DNA from: Janthinobacterium psychrotolerans
GTDB lineage: Bacteria > Pseudomonadota > Gammaproteobacteria > Burkholderiales > Burkholderiaceae_D
DNA: 64,000 nucleotides
Direction: 5' to 3'
Assembly (NCBI RefSeq): GCF_001677885.1
Contig: NZ_LOCQ01000061.1
Span: 248,001-312,000, forward strand
Shown: piece after piece, positions 18,454 to 26,833 of the stretch
Numbering within the stretch: the stretch's first letter is position 1
How the letters are laid out: every line of letters starts with the position of its first letter
Notes under the pieces: generated by a model
Database searches by the model: none
What the model was told of the DNA's origin: nothing
The model's input: the letters and a program-made list of their open reading frames with translations, nothing else
Program-made: the position numbers and the translations under genes

Positions 18454-19229
18454 CGATCGAATTTACCTCCAACACCAACGCCGCCTTTACACAACCCGGC
18501 CATCCGCCGGCCACCATCACGCAGCACCGCGGCATCCGCTACATGCACCTGGGGACCAAATGGGTGCAGGGCGCCATGCGCCTGGACAAACCGGACGCCA
18601 TCGAGCTCGAATACGTGCAGATGATGATGATGTGGATGCTGTTCAAGCCGGACCCGAAACGCATCGTGCAACTGGGCCTGGGCAGCGCCGCGCTGACCAA
18701 GTTCAGCTACCGCCGCTTTCCCGACGCCAGCGTGACGGCGGTCGAACTGAACCCGAACGTGATCGCCATCTGCGGCGCCCAGTTCGCGCTGCCGCCGAAC
18801 GACGATCGCCTGGACGTGCGTGAAATGAACGCGCTCGACTTCGTGCTCGACAAAAGCAACCATGGCAAGGTCGACGTGCTGCAGGTCGACCTGTACGACG
18901 AGGAAGCGCGCGGCCCCGTGCTCGACACGCCGGAGTTCTATCAAGCCTGTTTCGACTGCCTGGCGGACGACGGCATCATGTGCACCAATGTGTTCGGCGA
19001 CTTTCCCAACTACGACAAGAACCTGCAGGCGATGGAGCTGGTATTCGACGCCGTGGTGTGGGTGCCGGAACCGGAAGACGAAAACATCGTCGTGCTGGCG
19101 TTCAAAAAGTCGCCTGTGCTTGACTTCAGCGAACTGTACGAACGCGCGGCGGCAATCAAAAAACAAGTCAATCTGCCAGCCAAGAACTGGGTCAACGGCT
19201 TGAAGCAGTGGATGCTGGACCAGCAGTAA
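18450..19229 (+). CDS. spermidine-synthase-like protein
   Basis: The 259-residue protein has the Rossmann fold of the spermidine/spermine synthase family: a nucleotide-binding glycine motif LGLGSAALTKF near 74-84, acidic TAVELNPNVI, then MNALDFVLD, the DLYDEEARGPVLDTPEFY block and CFDCLADDGIM. True SpeE transfers an aminopropyl group from decarboxylated S-adenosylmethionine to putrescine. Many relatives lack the substrate-binding residues, so activity is uncertain. No speD is next to it. Its start overlaps the kinase stop (ATGA), so it is translated with the two-component pair and may belong functionally to the efflux operon. Confidence 0.7.
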   Translation: MTIEFTSNTNAAFTQPGHPPATITQHRGIRYMHLGTKWVQGAMRLDKPDAIELEYVQMMMMWMLFKPDPKRIVQLGLGSAALTKFSYRRFPDASVTAVELNPNVIAICGAQFALPPNDDRLDVREMNALDFVLDKSNHGKVDVLQVDLYDEEARGPVLDTPEFYQACFDCLADDGIMCTNVFGDFPNYDKNLQAMELVFDAVVWVPEPEDENIVVLAFKKSPVLDFSELYERAAAIKKQVNLPAKNWVNGLKQWMLDQQ

Positions 19230-19261
19230 AATCTTTTTCCTTAACAAACATGGAGCACGAG

Positions 19262-20089
19262 ATGACGATGAAGCGAGTATTCCTGGCTGCCGCCCTGGGC
19301 GCGGCAATGGCGTTCGGTGGCGGCGCGGCAGTGGCAGCTGACAGCGGCGACGCGGCCCTGAAGGCGGCGATTGCCGGCAGCGCGCGCACGCCTGCCAACG
19401 TGGCGCGCGATGGCGCGCGCCATCCGTATGAAACCTTGACCTTTTTCGGCATCAAGCCGGGCATGACGGTGGTCGAACTGGCGCCCGGCGGCGGCTGGTA
19501 CACCGAGATCCTGGCGCCCTACTTGCGCGAACAGGGCAAGCTGATTGCCGCCGGCAGCGACCCGCAAGGCAGCGAAGGCGCGCGCCGCAGCGCCGCCCGT
19601 TTCCAGCAAAAACTCGACGCCAACCCGGCCGCCTTCGACAAGGTGGAAATCGGCGCCTTTGCGCCACCGACCACCTACCGCATCGCCCCCAAAGGCACGG
19701 CCGACATGGTGCTGACCTTCCGCAATATCCATAACTGGATACCGGTCGGCGACGAGGGTTTGAAAGTGCTGTTTGGCCAGGTCTATGACAGCCTGAAACC
19801 GGGCGGCGTGTTCGGCGTCGTCGAACACCGCCTGCCGGCCAACAAGATGCAGGACGCCAAGGCCAGCACCGGCTACATCCACGAAGCGTATGTGATCAAG
19901 CTGGCCGAAAACGCCGGCTTCAAGCTGGCCGGCAAGTCGGAGATCAACGCCAACCCGAAAGACAAGGCCGACCACGAAGGCGGCGTCTGGGCGCTGCCGC
20001 CCACCTATGGCAACAAGGACGTGGACCGCGCCAAATATGAAGCGATCGGCGAGAGCGACCGCATGACCTTGAAATTCGTCAAACCATAA
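19262..20089 (+). CDS. exported class I methyltransferase-fold protein (COG4798-like)
   Basis: This 275-residue protein has an N-terminal Sec signal peptide (MKRVFLAAALGAAMAFGGGA, predicted cleavage after AVAA) followed by a Rossmann methyltransferase fold. Motif I is MTVVELAPGGGWYTEILAPY, the post-I region is AAGSDPQ, and the segments DMVLTFRNIHNWIP and VYDSLKPGGVFGVVEHR follow. The start at 19262 is set by GGAG six bases upstream. Proteins of this type are annotated as predicted methyltransferases, but S-adenosylmethionine is not expected in the periplasm, so substrate and cofactor are open. It lies 32 nt after the spermidine-synthase-like gene and may be the last gene of the operon. A terminator-like hairpin after it has been split by a mobile element. 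Confidence 0.75.
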   Translation: MTMKRVFLAAALGAAMAFGGGAAVAADSGDAALKAAIAGSARTPANVARDGARHPYETLTFFGIKPGMTVVELAPGGGWYTEILAPYLREQGKLIAAGSDPQGSEGARRSAARFQQKLDANPAAFDKVEIGAFAPPTTYRIAPKGTADMVLTFRNIHNWIPVGDEGLKVLFGQVYDSLKPGGVFGVVEHRLPANKMQDAKASTGYIHEAYVIKLAENAGFKLAGKSEINANPKDKADHEGGVWALPPTYGNKDVDRAKYEAIGESDRMTLKFVKP

Positions 20090-20100
20090 TCACCATGCGG

Positions 20101-20400
20101 AAGGCCACCTCGCGGTGTAACTCCGTCCAGTTAGTGCCCCTGCGCTACGAGTAAACCTGCAAAACGAATTAAAACCCCAGTCGCCCGCACAGGCGCACCG
20201 GGCCAAGCGAGCCTGAAAAATGTCGAGGGCAAGGCGCAGCGACGAAGACAGTACGCATGTACGACGAGGAGCTGCAACGCCGCCATCGGCATTTTCTCGG
20301 GCTCGCGTCTCCGGCCCGCCATTTTTACGTTTTTACGCCTTACGCATTTAAATGCGTCGGACAGCTTAACTGAACGGCACTACACCTCGCGGTGGCCTTT
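20101..20400. terminator. terminator hairpin split by a mobile element, with 12-bp target duplication
   Basis: CACCTCGCGGTG occurs at 20106-20117 and again at 20383-20394. Joining the outer flanks through one copy gives arms AAGGCCACC and GGTGGCCTT around loop TCGC, followed by a T-run: a textbook terminator for the methyltransferase gene ending at 20089. The element at 20118-20382 sits between the two copies. Each half now keeps only a short hairpin (CACC/GGTG). Confidence 0.7.
20118..20382. mobile_element. 265-bp miniature inverted-repeat element, copy A
   Basis: It has no coding capacity of its own. The ends TAACTCCGTCCAGTTA and (reverse complement of the right end) TAGTGCCGTTCAGTTA match at 12 of 16 positions. 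Inside, GCGAGCC at 20207 pairs with GGGCTCGC at 20299 in a longer imperfect inverted repeat, with the palindrome GTACGCATGTAC (20251-20262) at the centre. It is flanked by the 12-bp direct repeat CACCTCGCGGTG. A second copy lies at 24049-24305; over a core of about 175 bp the two differ at about 19 positions by eye. A transposase supplied elsewhere is assumed. Confidence 0.7.
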
Positions 20401-20412
20401 TTGTATTGCCTG

Positions 20413-22062
20413 TTACTTCTTCTCTTCCCTGGCCTTGACCGGCACCAGGTTCAAATCCTGGAAGTCGTAGCTGAAGTCGGTTTCTTCCGAGACCGGCTCC
20501 ATCTTCACGCGGTCGATGCTGCCGTCAGGCTTGAGCGAAAACGTCACATAGGCGTCGGCGTTGAAGTTGCGTTCCTTCCAGCGCACGATAAAGGTGTCGT
20601 GCTGCCAGTGTTCGAGTTCACCGGTCAGGTCCGGCGTGCGCGTAAAGCTCAGGATGTGCTTCTTGCCCTGCGGCGCGATCACCACCTTGCCGTACCAGGC
20701 GTCTTCATACTCGCCGTCATAGCTGGCCAGCGGCAGCGAGGGCTGCGACTTGGCGGCGCGCGCGGTCGACGCCTGGCCCTGCTTTTTCACTTCTTCCGCA
20801 TGCATGTCCTGCTCCACCTTGGACACCAGCGCGATCCAGTCCGACGGCTGGGCGTTGAGGTAATGGTCGACGATGCGCCACTGCAGCGCCGTCATCGAGC
20901 CACCGTTTTCCGCGTTGGTCAGGATCGCCACGCCCAGTTTCGCCTGCGGCACCATCAGCACGCGCGAATAAAAACCCTGCAGCGCGCCGCCGTGCATGGC
21001 CACCTTCATGCCCTGGTAGTCGCGCAGCTGAAAACCCAGGCCATAGGCGCTGAAGTTCGGCTTGGTCGCGGCCAGCGCCGGTTTCGGCTCGCCGATCTTG
21101 ACCGGGGTCTGCGCCGTCCACATTTCGTTGGCCTGCTTTTCGCTGAACAGGCGCGCTTCCTTGCCGTCCTTGCCTTGCACACCGGCGATCTTGCCGCCGT
21201 CGAGCAGCGCCATCATCCATTTGGCGATATCTTCCGCATTGGTGTTGATGCCGACCGCGCCCACCGCGTTCGGCACCGGCATCGACTTGACGGCGGCGAC
21301 CTTGCCATTGATCTTGCTGTGCGCGCTGGCCACATCGGGATTGCCCGCGTTTTCGGCCAGGCTGGTGGTGGTGCCGGTCATGCCCAGCGGCGCCAGGATG
21401 CGCTCGTGCATGGCCTGGCCCCAGCTCTTGCCGGTTTTCTCGGCGATGATCTTGCCGGCCACGATGTACAACAGGTTGTCGTAGGCATAGCTGGCGCGAA
21501 AACTGGTGGCCAGGGGAATATGGCGCAACTTTTCGATGATCTCGTCGGTGGTAAATGTGGTGGTCGGCCACCACAGCAAGTCACCCGCGCCCAGGCCCAG
21601 GCCACTCCTGTGGGTCAGCAGGTCGCGGATGGTCATCTCGCCCGTCACATACGAGTCGTGCATCTGGAAGCCGGGCAGGTGCTTGGTGACCGGATCATCC
21701 CAGGCCAGCTTGCCTTCGTCGACCAGCATGGCCAGCGCGGCGGCCGTAAAGCCCTTCGAGTTCGACGCCACCTCGAACAGGGTCTTGCCGTCGACGGGCG
21801 CCGCTTCGCCCAGCTTGCGCACGCCGAAACCGGTGGCGGCGATCACCTTGCCATCCTTGACGATGGCGATCGCGATGCCGGGCACGTCGAACGTTTTCAG
21901 GGCGCGGTTGACATCGTTTGCCAGGTCAAACGCAGGCACGGGTGCCGCCATCGCGACAGGCGCGGCGGCGGCAGGATCGGCGGCCAGCGCCGGCAAGGCG
22001 GCGCTGGAAAACGCCAGCACAAGGGCGGCGGCAACGGTGTTCAAGCAATACTTGGAGGTCAT
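20413..22062 (-). CDS. exported serine hydrolase, class C beta-lactamase family
   Basis: The 549-residue protein has a signal peptide (cleavage near ALAAD, residue 28) and a beta-lactamase/transpeptidase fold: SxxK at S100-K103 (FEVASNSKGFTA), YxN as Y194-D-N196, and HGG at 357-359 in the place of KTG. A C-terminal domain (about 430-549, DUF3471-like beta sheet) follows. Such proteins are usually peptidases or esterases acting on D-amino-acid peptides, rather than true beta-lactamases. The start at 22062 (MTSKYCLN) gives a proper signal peptide; an upstream in-frame start would add 38 non-conserved residues overlapping the neighbour. It lies 20 nt after the M1 peptidase gene, so the two are probably co-transcribed. 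Confidence 0.85.
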   Translation of the reverse strand: MTSKYCLNTVAAALVLAFSSAALPALAADPAAAAPVAMAAPVPAFDLANDVNRALKTFDVPGIAIAIVKDGKVIAATGFGVRKLGEAAPVDGKTLFEVASNSKGFTAAALAMLVDEGKLAWDDPVTKHLPGFQMHDSYVTGEMTIRDLLTHRSGLGLGAGDLLWWPTTTFTTDEIIEKLRHIPLATSFRASYAYDNLLYIVAGKIIAEKTGKSWGQAMHERILAPLGMTGTTTSLAENAGNPDVASAHSKINGKVAAVKSMPVPNAVGAVGINTNAEDIAKWMMALLDGGKIAGVQGKDGKEARLFSEKQANEMWTAQTPVKIGEPKPALAATKPNFSAYGLGFQLRDYQGMKVAMHGGALQGFYSRVLMVPQAKLGVAILTNAENGGSMTALQWRIVDHYLNAQPSDWIALVSKVEQDMHAEEVKKQGQASTARAAKSQPSLPLASYDGEYEDAWYGKVVIAPQGKKHILSFTRTPDLTGELEHWQHDTFIVRWKERNFNADAYVTFSLKPDGSIDRVKMEPVSEETDFSYDFQDLNLVPVKAREEKK

Positions 22063-22082
22063 GATCAGGTTCCGAATGGGGT

Positions 22083-23942
22083 TCAAGGTATTTGTGCGGC
22101 CATCAATCTGTCGACGCTTTCCTGTGTCACCGGGTGGTAGCGTTCGCGCGCCTTGGCGTACACGTCTTTCGCCCACTGCTGGCCCTGCGGCGTCTTCATC
22201 AGCGCGCCATACAGCGGCACCACGAACTTCTGGCGGCCCACGCTCATCAGAAAGGCTTGCAGCGGCGCGCTGACGTCGTGGCCGGCATTGACCGAGGCCA
22301 GGTAAAAGCGGTAGGCCACTTCATTGTTGCCGCTCTTGCCCACGCCATACACCTGGTCGAGCTCGCGCAGTTGCGCGGCGCTGGCGCGGCCGTTGATATC
22401 GTTCAAAAAATGCATCGATTCGATGGCGATCCATTTGTCCATGCCCAGCTCCTTGGTCGACAGCGCGCCCTGCAACCACGCATCGCGGTGCTGGTCGAGC
22501 AGCGCCAGGCGCGGCGACACCACCGGTTTGGCGCCGGCCGGCACTTTGACGCCGTACAGCCATGCGTTCAATTCGGCTTCCGGCATCACCTCGGGATGCT
22601 GTGCCAGCAGGTTCTTGCGCAGGTAGGCGATGAACTGGTCGGTCGTCACGCTCTGGAAGGCATGCTGGTCGAACCAGCCGCGCAGGAAGGTATCGAATAC
22701 CTTGCGCCCGGCGCGCTGCTCCATGGTGGCCAAAAACCAGGCGCCCTTCGGGTAGATGATGCCGTCGTCGGTATAGGTCTCGGCGGGATTGGCGTCGGCG
22801 TCGCGCGTGACGAGCGCCGTTTTCGCGGCCGGCAGTTCCTTGATCGCCGCGGCCAGTTCTTCCTGGTCGACCTGCACGCCCATCTGCGCCACCTCGCTGC
22901 CATACAGCTGCTCGACGATGCGGGTGGTCACATAGGTGGTAAAGCCTTCGTTGAGCCACATGTGCTTCCACGAGGCGTTGGTGACCAGGTTGCCCGACCA
23001 CGAGTGCGCCAGTTCATGCGCGATCAGGTCGACCAGGCTGCGGTCGCCGGCGATCATGGTCGGCGTCAGAAAGGTCAGGCGCGGGTTTTCCATGCCGCCA
23101 TAGGGGAAGGACGGCGGCAGCACGATCATGTCATAGCGCCCCCAGCGATACGGGCCATACAGCGACTCGGCCGCCTTGATCATTTTCTCGGTGTCGGCCA
23201 GCTCGTATTGGGCGGCCTTGATGCGCGGCGGCTCGGCATACACGGCAGAGCGCGGACCGAGTTTGCGCACTTCCAGCTCGCCGATCGCGATCGCCAGCAG
23301 GTAGGACGGAATCGGCTGCGGCATGCGGAAGGTCCAGCCGCCTTTGCCGGTGGCTTTTTCGTCATTCTCGGCGCTCATCACCACGCGCATGCCGGCGGGC
23401 GCCTCGATGCGCGCGCTGTAGGTAAAGCGCACGGCCGGCGTATCTTGCGACGGCACCCACGAACGCGCGTTGATGCTTTGCGACTGGCTGAACATGAAGG
23501 GCAGCTTGCCCGACATGGTCTGCTGCGGCGTGAGCCACTGCAGCGCGATGGCGCCCGGCGCCGTGTGGTAGTACACGCGCACTTTTTCCGGCTGGCCGGT
23601 GGTGGTGATGCGCAGCGCCTGGCCCTTTTCGGCGTCGGCGGCGTCGAGCTGGAACGGCGCCATCTGCCAGGCGCCGCGACTGTCCCGCACCTGCACCTTG
23701 GCGATCGCCAGATCGCGCGTATCGAGCACCAGCGTGCGCGCGGCCGGGTCTATCCATTTCAGGGTCAGCTCGGCGTAGCCGGACAGGGTCTTTTGCGTGA
23801 AGTCCGCCTTCAGGTCCAGCTGCAGGTCGCGCGTGCGCACCTGGTCATAGCGCGCATAGCTCAAGGGATCGGCTTGCGCGGCCAGGCTGGCCTGGCACAG
23901 CAATGCACAGCCCAGGGCGCGCAGGAAAGTCATCGTTTGCAT
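22083..23942 (-). CDS. exported M1 aminopeptidase, leukotriene-A4-hydrolase-like
   Basis: The 619-residue protein has a signal peptide (MTFLRALGCALLCQASLAAQ) and the M1 layout. An N-terminal beta domain is followed by the exopeptidase motif GGMEN (in SFPYGGMENPRLTFLTP). The zinc site is H309-E-L-A-H313 with E332 in NEGFTTY, and the helical C-terminal domain is of LTA4-hydrolase type. It should remove N-terminal amino acids from peptides in the periplasm. The start at 23942 is an ATG with a weak ribosome binding site; the family length fits. It is the upstream partner of the serine hydrolase. The mobile element copy B begins about 100 bp upstream of the start, so the gene's promoter may have been affected. 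Confidence 0.9.
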   Translation of the reverse strand: MQTMTFLRALGCALLCQASLAAQADPLSYARYDQVRTRDLQLDLKADFTQKTLSGYAELTLKWIDPAARTLVLDTRDLAIAKVQVRDSRGAWQMAPFQLDAADAEKGQALRITTTGQPEKVRVYYHTAPGAIALQWLTPQQTMSGKLPFMFSQSQSINARSWVPSQDTPAVRFTYSARIEAPAGMRVVMSAENDEKATGKGGWTFRMPQPIPSYLLAIAIGELEVRKLGPRSAVYAEPPRIKAAQYELADTEKMIKAAESLYGPYRWGRYDMIVLPPSFPYGGMENPRLTFLTPTMIAGDRSLVDLIAHELAHSWSGNLVTNASWKHMWLNEGFTTYVTTRIVEQLYGSEVAQMGVQVDQEELAAAIKELPAAKTALVTRDADANPAETYTDDGIIYPKGAWFLATMEQRAGRKVFDTFLRGWFDQHAFQSVTTDQFIAYLRKNLLAQHPEVMPEAELNAWLYGVKVPAGAKPVVSPRLALLDQHRDAWLQGALSTKELGMDKWIAIESMHFLNDINGRASAAQLRELDQVYGVGKSGNNEVAYRFYLASVNAGHDVSAPLQAFLMSVGRQKFVVPLYGALMKTPQGQQWAKDVYAKARERYHPVTQESVDRLMAAQIP

Positions 23943-24027
23943 GGTCGTCTTTTGAATGATTTGCGAAAGGCCCCAACATGGTGGCCGGGGCGTCGCGCAG
24001 AATAGCACTTCCGGCAGGGGCTGGCAG

Positions 24028-24323
24028 AAAAAAGCGCCGGGCAGGCCGTGATGCCGTCAGGTTAGCGTCCCAGCGCCAGCAGCACACCGGCAAAACGGAT
24101 TAGCCTCCAGTCGCCCGCACAGGCCAATCGGGCCAAGCGGGCCTGAAAAATGGCGAGGGCAAGGCGCAGCGACGCAGGCAGTACGCATGTACGACAAGGA
24201 GCTGCAACGCAGCCATCGGCATTTTCTCAGGCTCGCGTCTTCGGCCCGCCGTTTTTACGTTTTTATGCTTTTCAATACGTCGGAGAGGCTGACTGAACAG
24301 CATTACCGGGCAGGCTGGTGCTT
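24028..24323 (-). terminator. terminator split by the second copy of the mobile element
   Basis: A 12-nt direct repeat flanks the element: CCGGGCAGGCCG at 24037-24048 and CCGGGCAGGCTG at 24306-24317 (one mismatch). Rejoined through the left copy, the minus strand reads arms AAGCACCGG and CCGGCGCTT around CCTGC, then six T. This would terminate the M1 peptidase gene that stops at 24330. One mismatch lies in the stem. Confidence 0.6.
24049..24305. mobile_element. 257-bp miniature inverted-repeat element, copy B
   Basis: It aligns with copy A end to end and in the same orientation: TGATGCCGTCAGGTTA at the left edge, the central GTACGCATGTAC, and TGACTGAACAGCATTA at the right edge. Its terminal repeats are more decayed than those of copy A (10 of 16 matching). 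The flanking direct repeat has one mismatch, as expected for an older insertion. Spurious short reading frames inside the two copies encode similar peptides (PEKMPMAALQLLVV) only because the DNA is similar. Confidence 0.7.
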
Positions 24324-24329
24324 GTATCA

Positions 24330-26714
24330 TTATCTTGCTTCTGCTGCCTTCTCGGCCGCCTTCAACGGCGTATTAAAATCCTTCATCAGATTGTTCTTGT
24401 CGCGGTCCTGCTTGAACAGCTCCAGCCGCGATGGCGTGATTTTGCGCGGCCAGGCGTTGTTGCTGGTATCGATGTCGGCCGTCTCCCAGTAAGGGTCCTG
24501 CACCAGGCCCACCATCGGTTCCTCAAGCACGATCACCTTGCTGATTTTCGCCGGTGAATAGCGCCATACTTCGGCCGGCACGCGCTCGATGATCTTCTTG
24601 CCGCTTTTCAGTTCGATTTCCAGAATCAAGGGCATCACCAGGCCACCGAGGTTGGAAAAGTCGACCAGGTACAGGTATTTGCCGGCGTTGCGCTGTTCCA
24701 GCAGTTTGCGCTCCCACGGCTCCAGCCCTTCCATCTCTTCGGCGTGGCTGTTGCGGTCCTTGTTGGTGACCGTGAAATCATCGTGGCGGTTATAAAAGTC
24801 CTTCAAGGAGGGGTCCTGGTCGATTTTCTTCGGCAGCGCGCGGTTGCGCTGCGCCGAGATCGACAGCGGCTGGGCATCGTGCTGCGCCTTTTTCCAGGCC
24901 TTTTCGATCTCCGGGTCTTTCGTGTTCACGCCATATTCGCTGATGCCGTCGATGCTGATGTCGACCGCGTCGGTGGTGTAGAACCAGCCGCGCCAGAACC
25001 AGTCGAGGTCGGTGCCCGAGGCGTCTTCCATGGTGCGGAAAAAATCGGCCGGCGTGGGGCGCTTGAATTTCCAGCGCTGCGCATACTGCTTGAAGGCGAA
25101 GTCGAACAATTCGCGCCCGAGGATGGTTTCGCGCAGGATGTTGAGCGCCGTGGCCGGCTTGTCGTAGGCGTTGGCCGAGAACTGCAGCAGCGACTCGGAG
25201 TTGGTCATGATCGGCACCTGGTGCTGGCTGCGCATATAGTCGACGATCTTGCGCGGCTCGCCATTCCAGGAAGGAAAATCCTCCTCCCACGCCTGCTCGG
25301 CCAGGTACTGCACGAAGGAGTTCAGGCCCTCGTCCATCCAGGTCCACTGGCGCTCGTCGGAGTTGACGATCATCGGAAAATAATTGTGGCCTACCTCGTG
25401 GATGATCACGCCGATCAGGTCGTATTTGGTCTTTTTCGAATACGTCAGTTCGCCCGTTTTCCTGTCTTTCACCGGGCGACCGCCATTAAAGGCGATCATC
25501 GGATACTCCATGCCGCCGACGGCGCCGTTGACCGACAGCGCCACCGGGTAGGGATAGTCGAAACTGTACTTGTTGTACTGCTCGATGGTGTGCGCCACCG
25601 CGCGCGTGCTGTACTGCTGCCACAGCGGATTGCCTTCGTTCGGGTAGTAGGACATGGCCAGCACGCGCTTGGCGCCGCTGTTCAGGCCCTGCGCATCCCA
25701 GATGAACTTGCGGCTCGACGCCCAGGCCGCGTCGCGCACATTGGCAGCCTTGTAGTGCCAGGTCTTCATCGCCGTACTGCGCGTTTTTTCCGCCGCCAGC
25801 GCCTCCGCCGGCGTGACCACCATCAGCGGCACGTCGCTGCTTTTCGCCCTGGCCAGGCGCTCGCGCTGCGTGCCGGACAATACCTCCTGCGGGTTTTGCA
25901 GCTCGCCCGTGGCGGCCACCACATGGTCGGCGGGTACCGTCAGGTACAGCTCGTAGTCGCCAAATTCGAGCGTGAATTCGCCCGAGCCGAGAAACTGCTT
26001 GTTCTGCCAGCCGACGGCGTCGTAATAGGCGGCCATGCGCGGAAACCACTGCGCCACCTGGAAGATGGTGTTTTTATCGTCTTCAAAATACTCGTAGCCG
26101 GAGCGCTCGACCAGCACCTTCTGGTCGTTGATCAGGTAGGACCAGGCGATATGGAAGGTGATGCTCTGGCCGGGCGCCAGCGCCACCGGCAGGTCGATGC
26201 GCAGCATGGTCTGGTTGACCACGTGCGCCAGCGGCTGGCCGCTGGCCAGCGTAATGGCGCCCAGCTTGAAGCCGCCGTCGAATTCGCGCCCGGCGTGGAT
26301 GGCGCGCAGGTCTTCGAATTTCAAGGCCTGCTCTTCGTCGCCGCTGAGCCAGGCCTGGCGCGACGGCGCGCTCAGCACACGGCGCTGGTCGGCGTCCTTG
26401 CGCAGGCCGTTCTGGTCCAGCTGCAGCCACAGGTAGGCCAGGCTGTCGGGCGAGCGGTTGTGATAGGTGATCTGCTCGCTGGCGGTAATCGCGCGTCGCT
26501 CTTCGTCCAGGGTGGCGCGGATCACATAGTCGGCGCGCTGCTGCCAGTAGGCGTGGCCGGGCGCGCCCGAGGCGGTGCGGTAGCCATTTGGCGTGGGCAG
26601 CAGTTCTTCGAGCTGGCGGAACTTGTCATCGAACGGCGCGGCGGGGCCGCATACGCCGGGCAGGGACACCAACAGGGGCAGACACAGGGCAAGCAAGCGA
26701 ACCAGGACCGGCAT
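24330..26714 (-). CDS. exported M1 family metallopeptidase
   Basis: The 794-residue protein has a signal peptide (MPVLVRLLALCLPLLVSLPG) and a large beta-rich N-terminal domain. The M1-type catalytic core follows: GGMEYP (exopeptidase motif), HEVGHN with zinc ligands near residues 439 and 443, and a glutamate 19 residues later in WMDEGLNSF. The C-terminal part contains a repeat-rich region (KIDQDPSLKDFYNRHDDF). This is the aminopeptidase-like group found in envelope peptide turnover. An in-frame ATG four codons upstream (26726) is equally possible. It runs parallel to the other two hydrolases but is separated from them by a split terminator and mobile element copy B. It is only distantly similar to the 22083-23942 product. 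Confidence 0.88.
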   Translation of the reverse strand: MPVLVRLLALCLPLLVSLPGVCGPAAPFDDKFRQLEELLPTPNGYRTASGAPGHAYWQQRADYVIRATLDEERRAITASEQITYHNRSPDSLAYLWLQLDQNGLRKDADQRRVLSAPSRQAWLSGDEEQALKFEDLRAIHAGREFDGGFKLGAITLASGQPLAHVVNQTMLRIDLPVALAPGQSITFHIAWSYLINDQKVLVERSGYEYFEDDKNTIFQVAQWFPRMAAYYDAVGWQNKQFLGSGEFTLEFGDYELYLTVPADHVVAATGELQNPQEVLSGTQRERLARAKSSDVPLMVVTPAEALAAEKTRSTAMKTWHYKAANVRDAAWASSRKFIWDAQGLNSGAKRVLAMSYYPNEGNPLWQQYSTRAVAHTIEQYNKYSFDYPYPVALSVNGAVGGMEYPMIAFNGGRPVKDRKTGELTYSKKTKYDLIGVIIHEVGHNYFPMIVNSDERQWTWMDEGLNSFVQYLAEQAWEEDFPSWNGEPRKIVDYMRSQHQVPIMTNSESLLQFSANAYDKPATALNILRETILGRELFDFAFKQYAQRWKFKRPTPADFFRTMEDASGTDLDWFWRGWFYTTDAVDISIDGISEYGVNTKDPEIEKAWKKAQHDAQPLSISAQRNRALPKKIDQDPSLKDFYNRHDDFTVTNKDRNSHAEEMEGLEPWERKLLEQRNAGKYLYLVDFSNLGGLVMPLILEIELKSGKKIIERVPAEVWRYSPAKISKVIVLEEPMVGLVQDPYWETADIDTSNNAWPRKITPSRLELFKQDRDKNNLMKDFNTPLKAAEKAAEAR

Positions 26715-26833
26715 GGCGCATTCCATCGTAAAAGGGGGACAGCCTGCATTCTATGTCGAGTCCGTTTGCAAACCAATCATTGTCAGCGATGGCTTGCCCG
26801 GCGCCTTGCAGCGCCCCCCTTCCACGCCACCCG

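Noticed and set aside
20131-24330. Two short minus-strand frames encoding similar peptides (PEKMPMAALQLLVV)
   Set aside because: They lie inside the two copies of the mobile element; the similarity follows from the repeated DNA and there is no ribosome binding site or family match.
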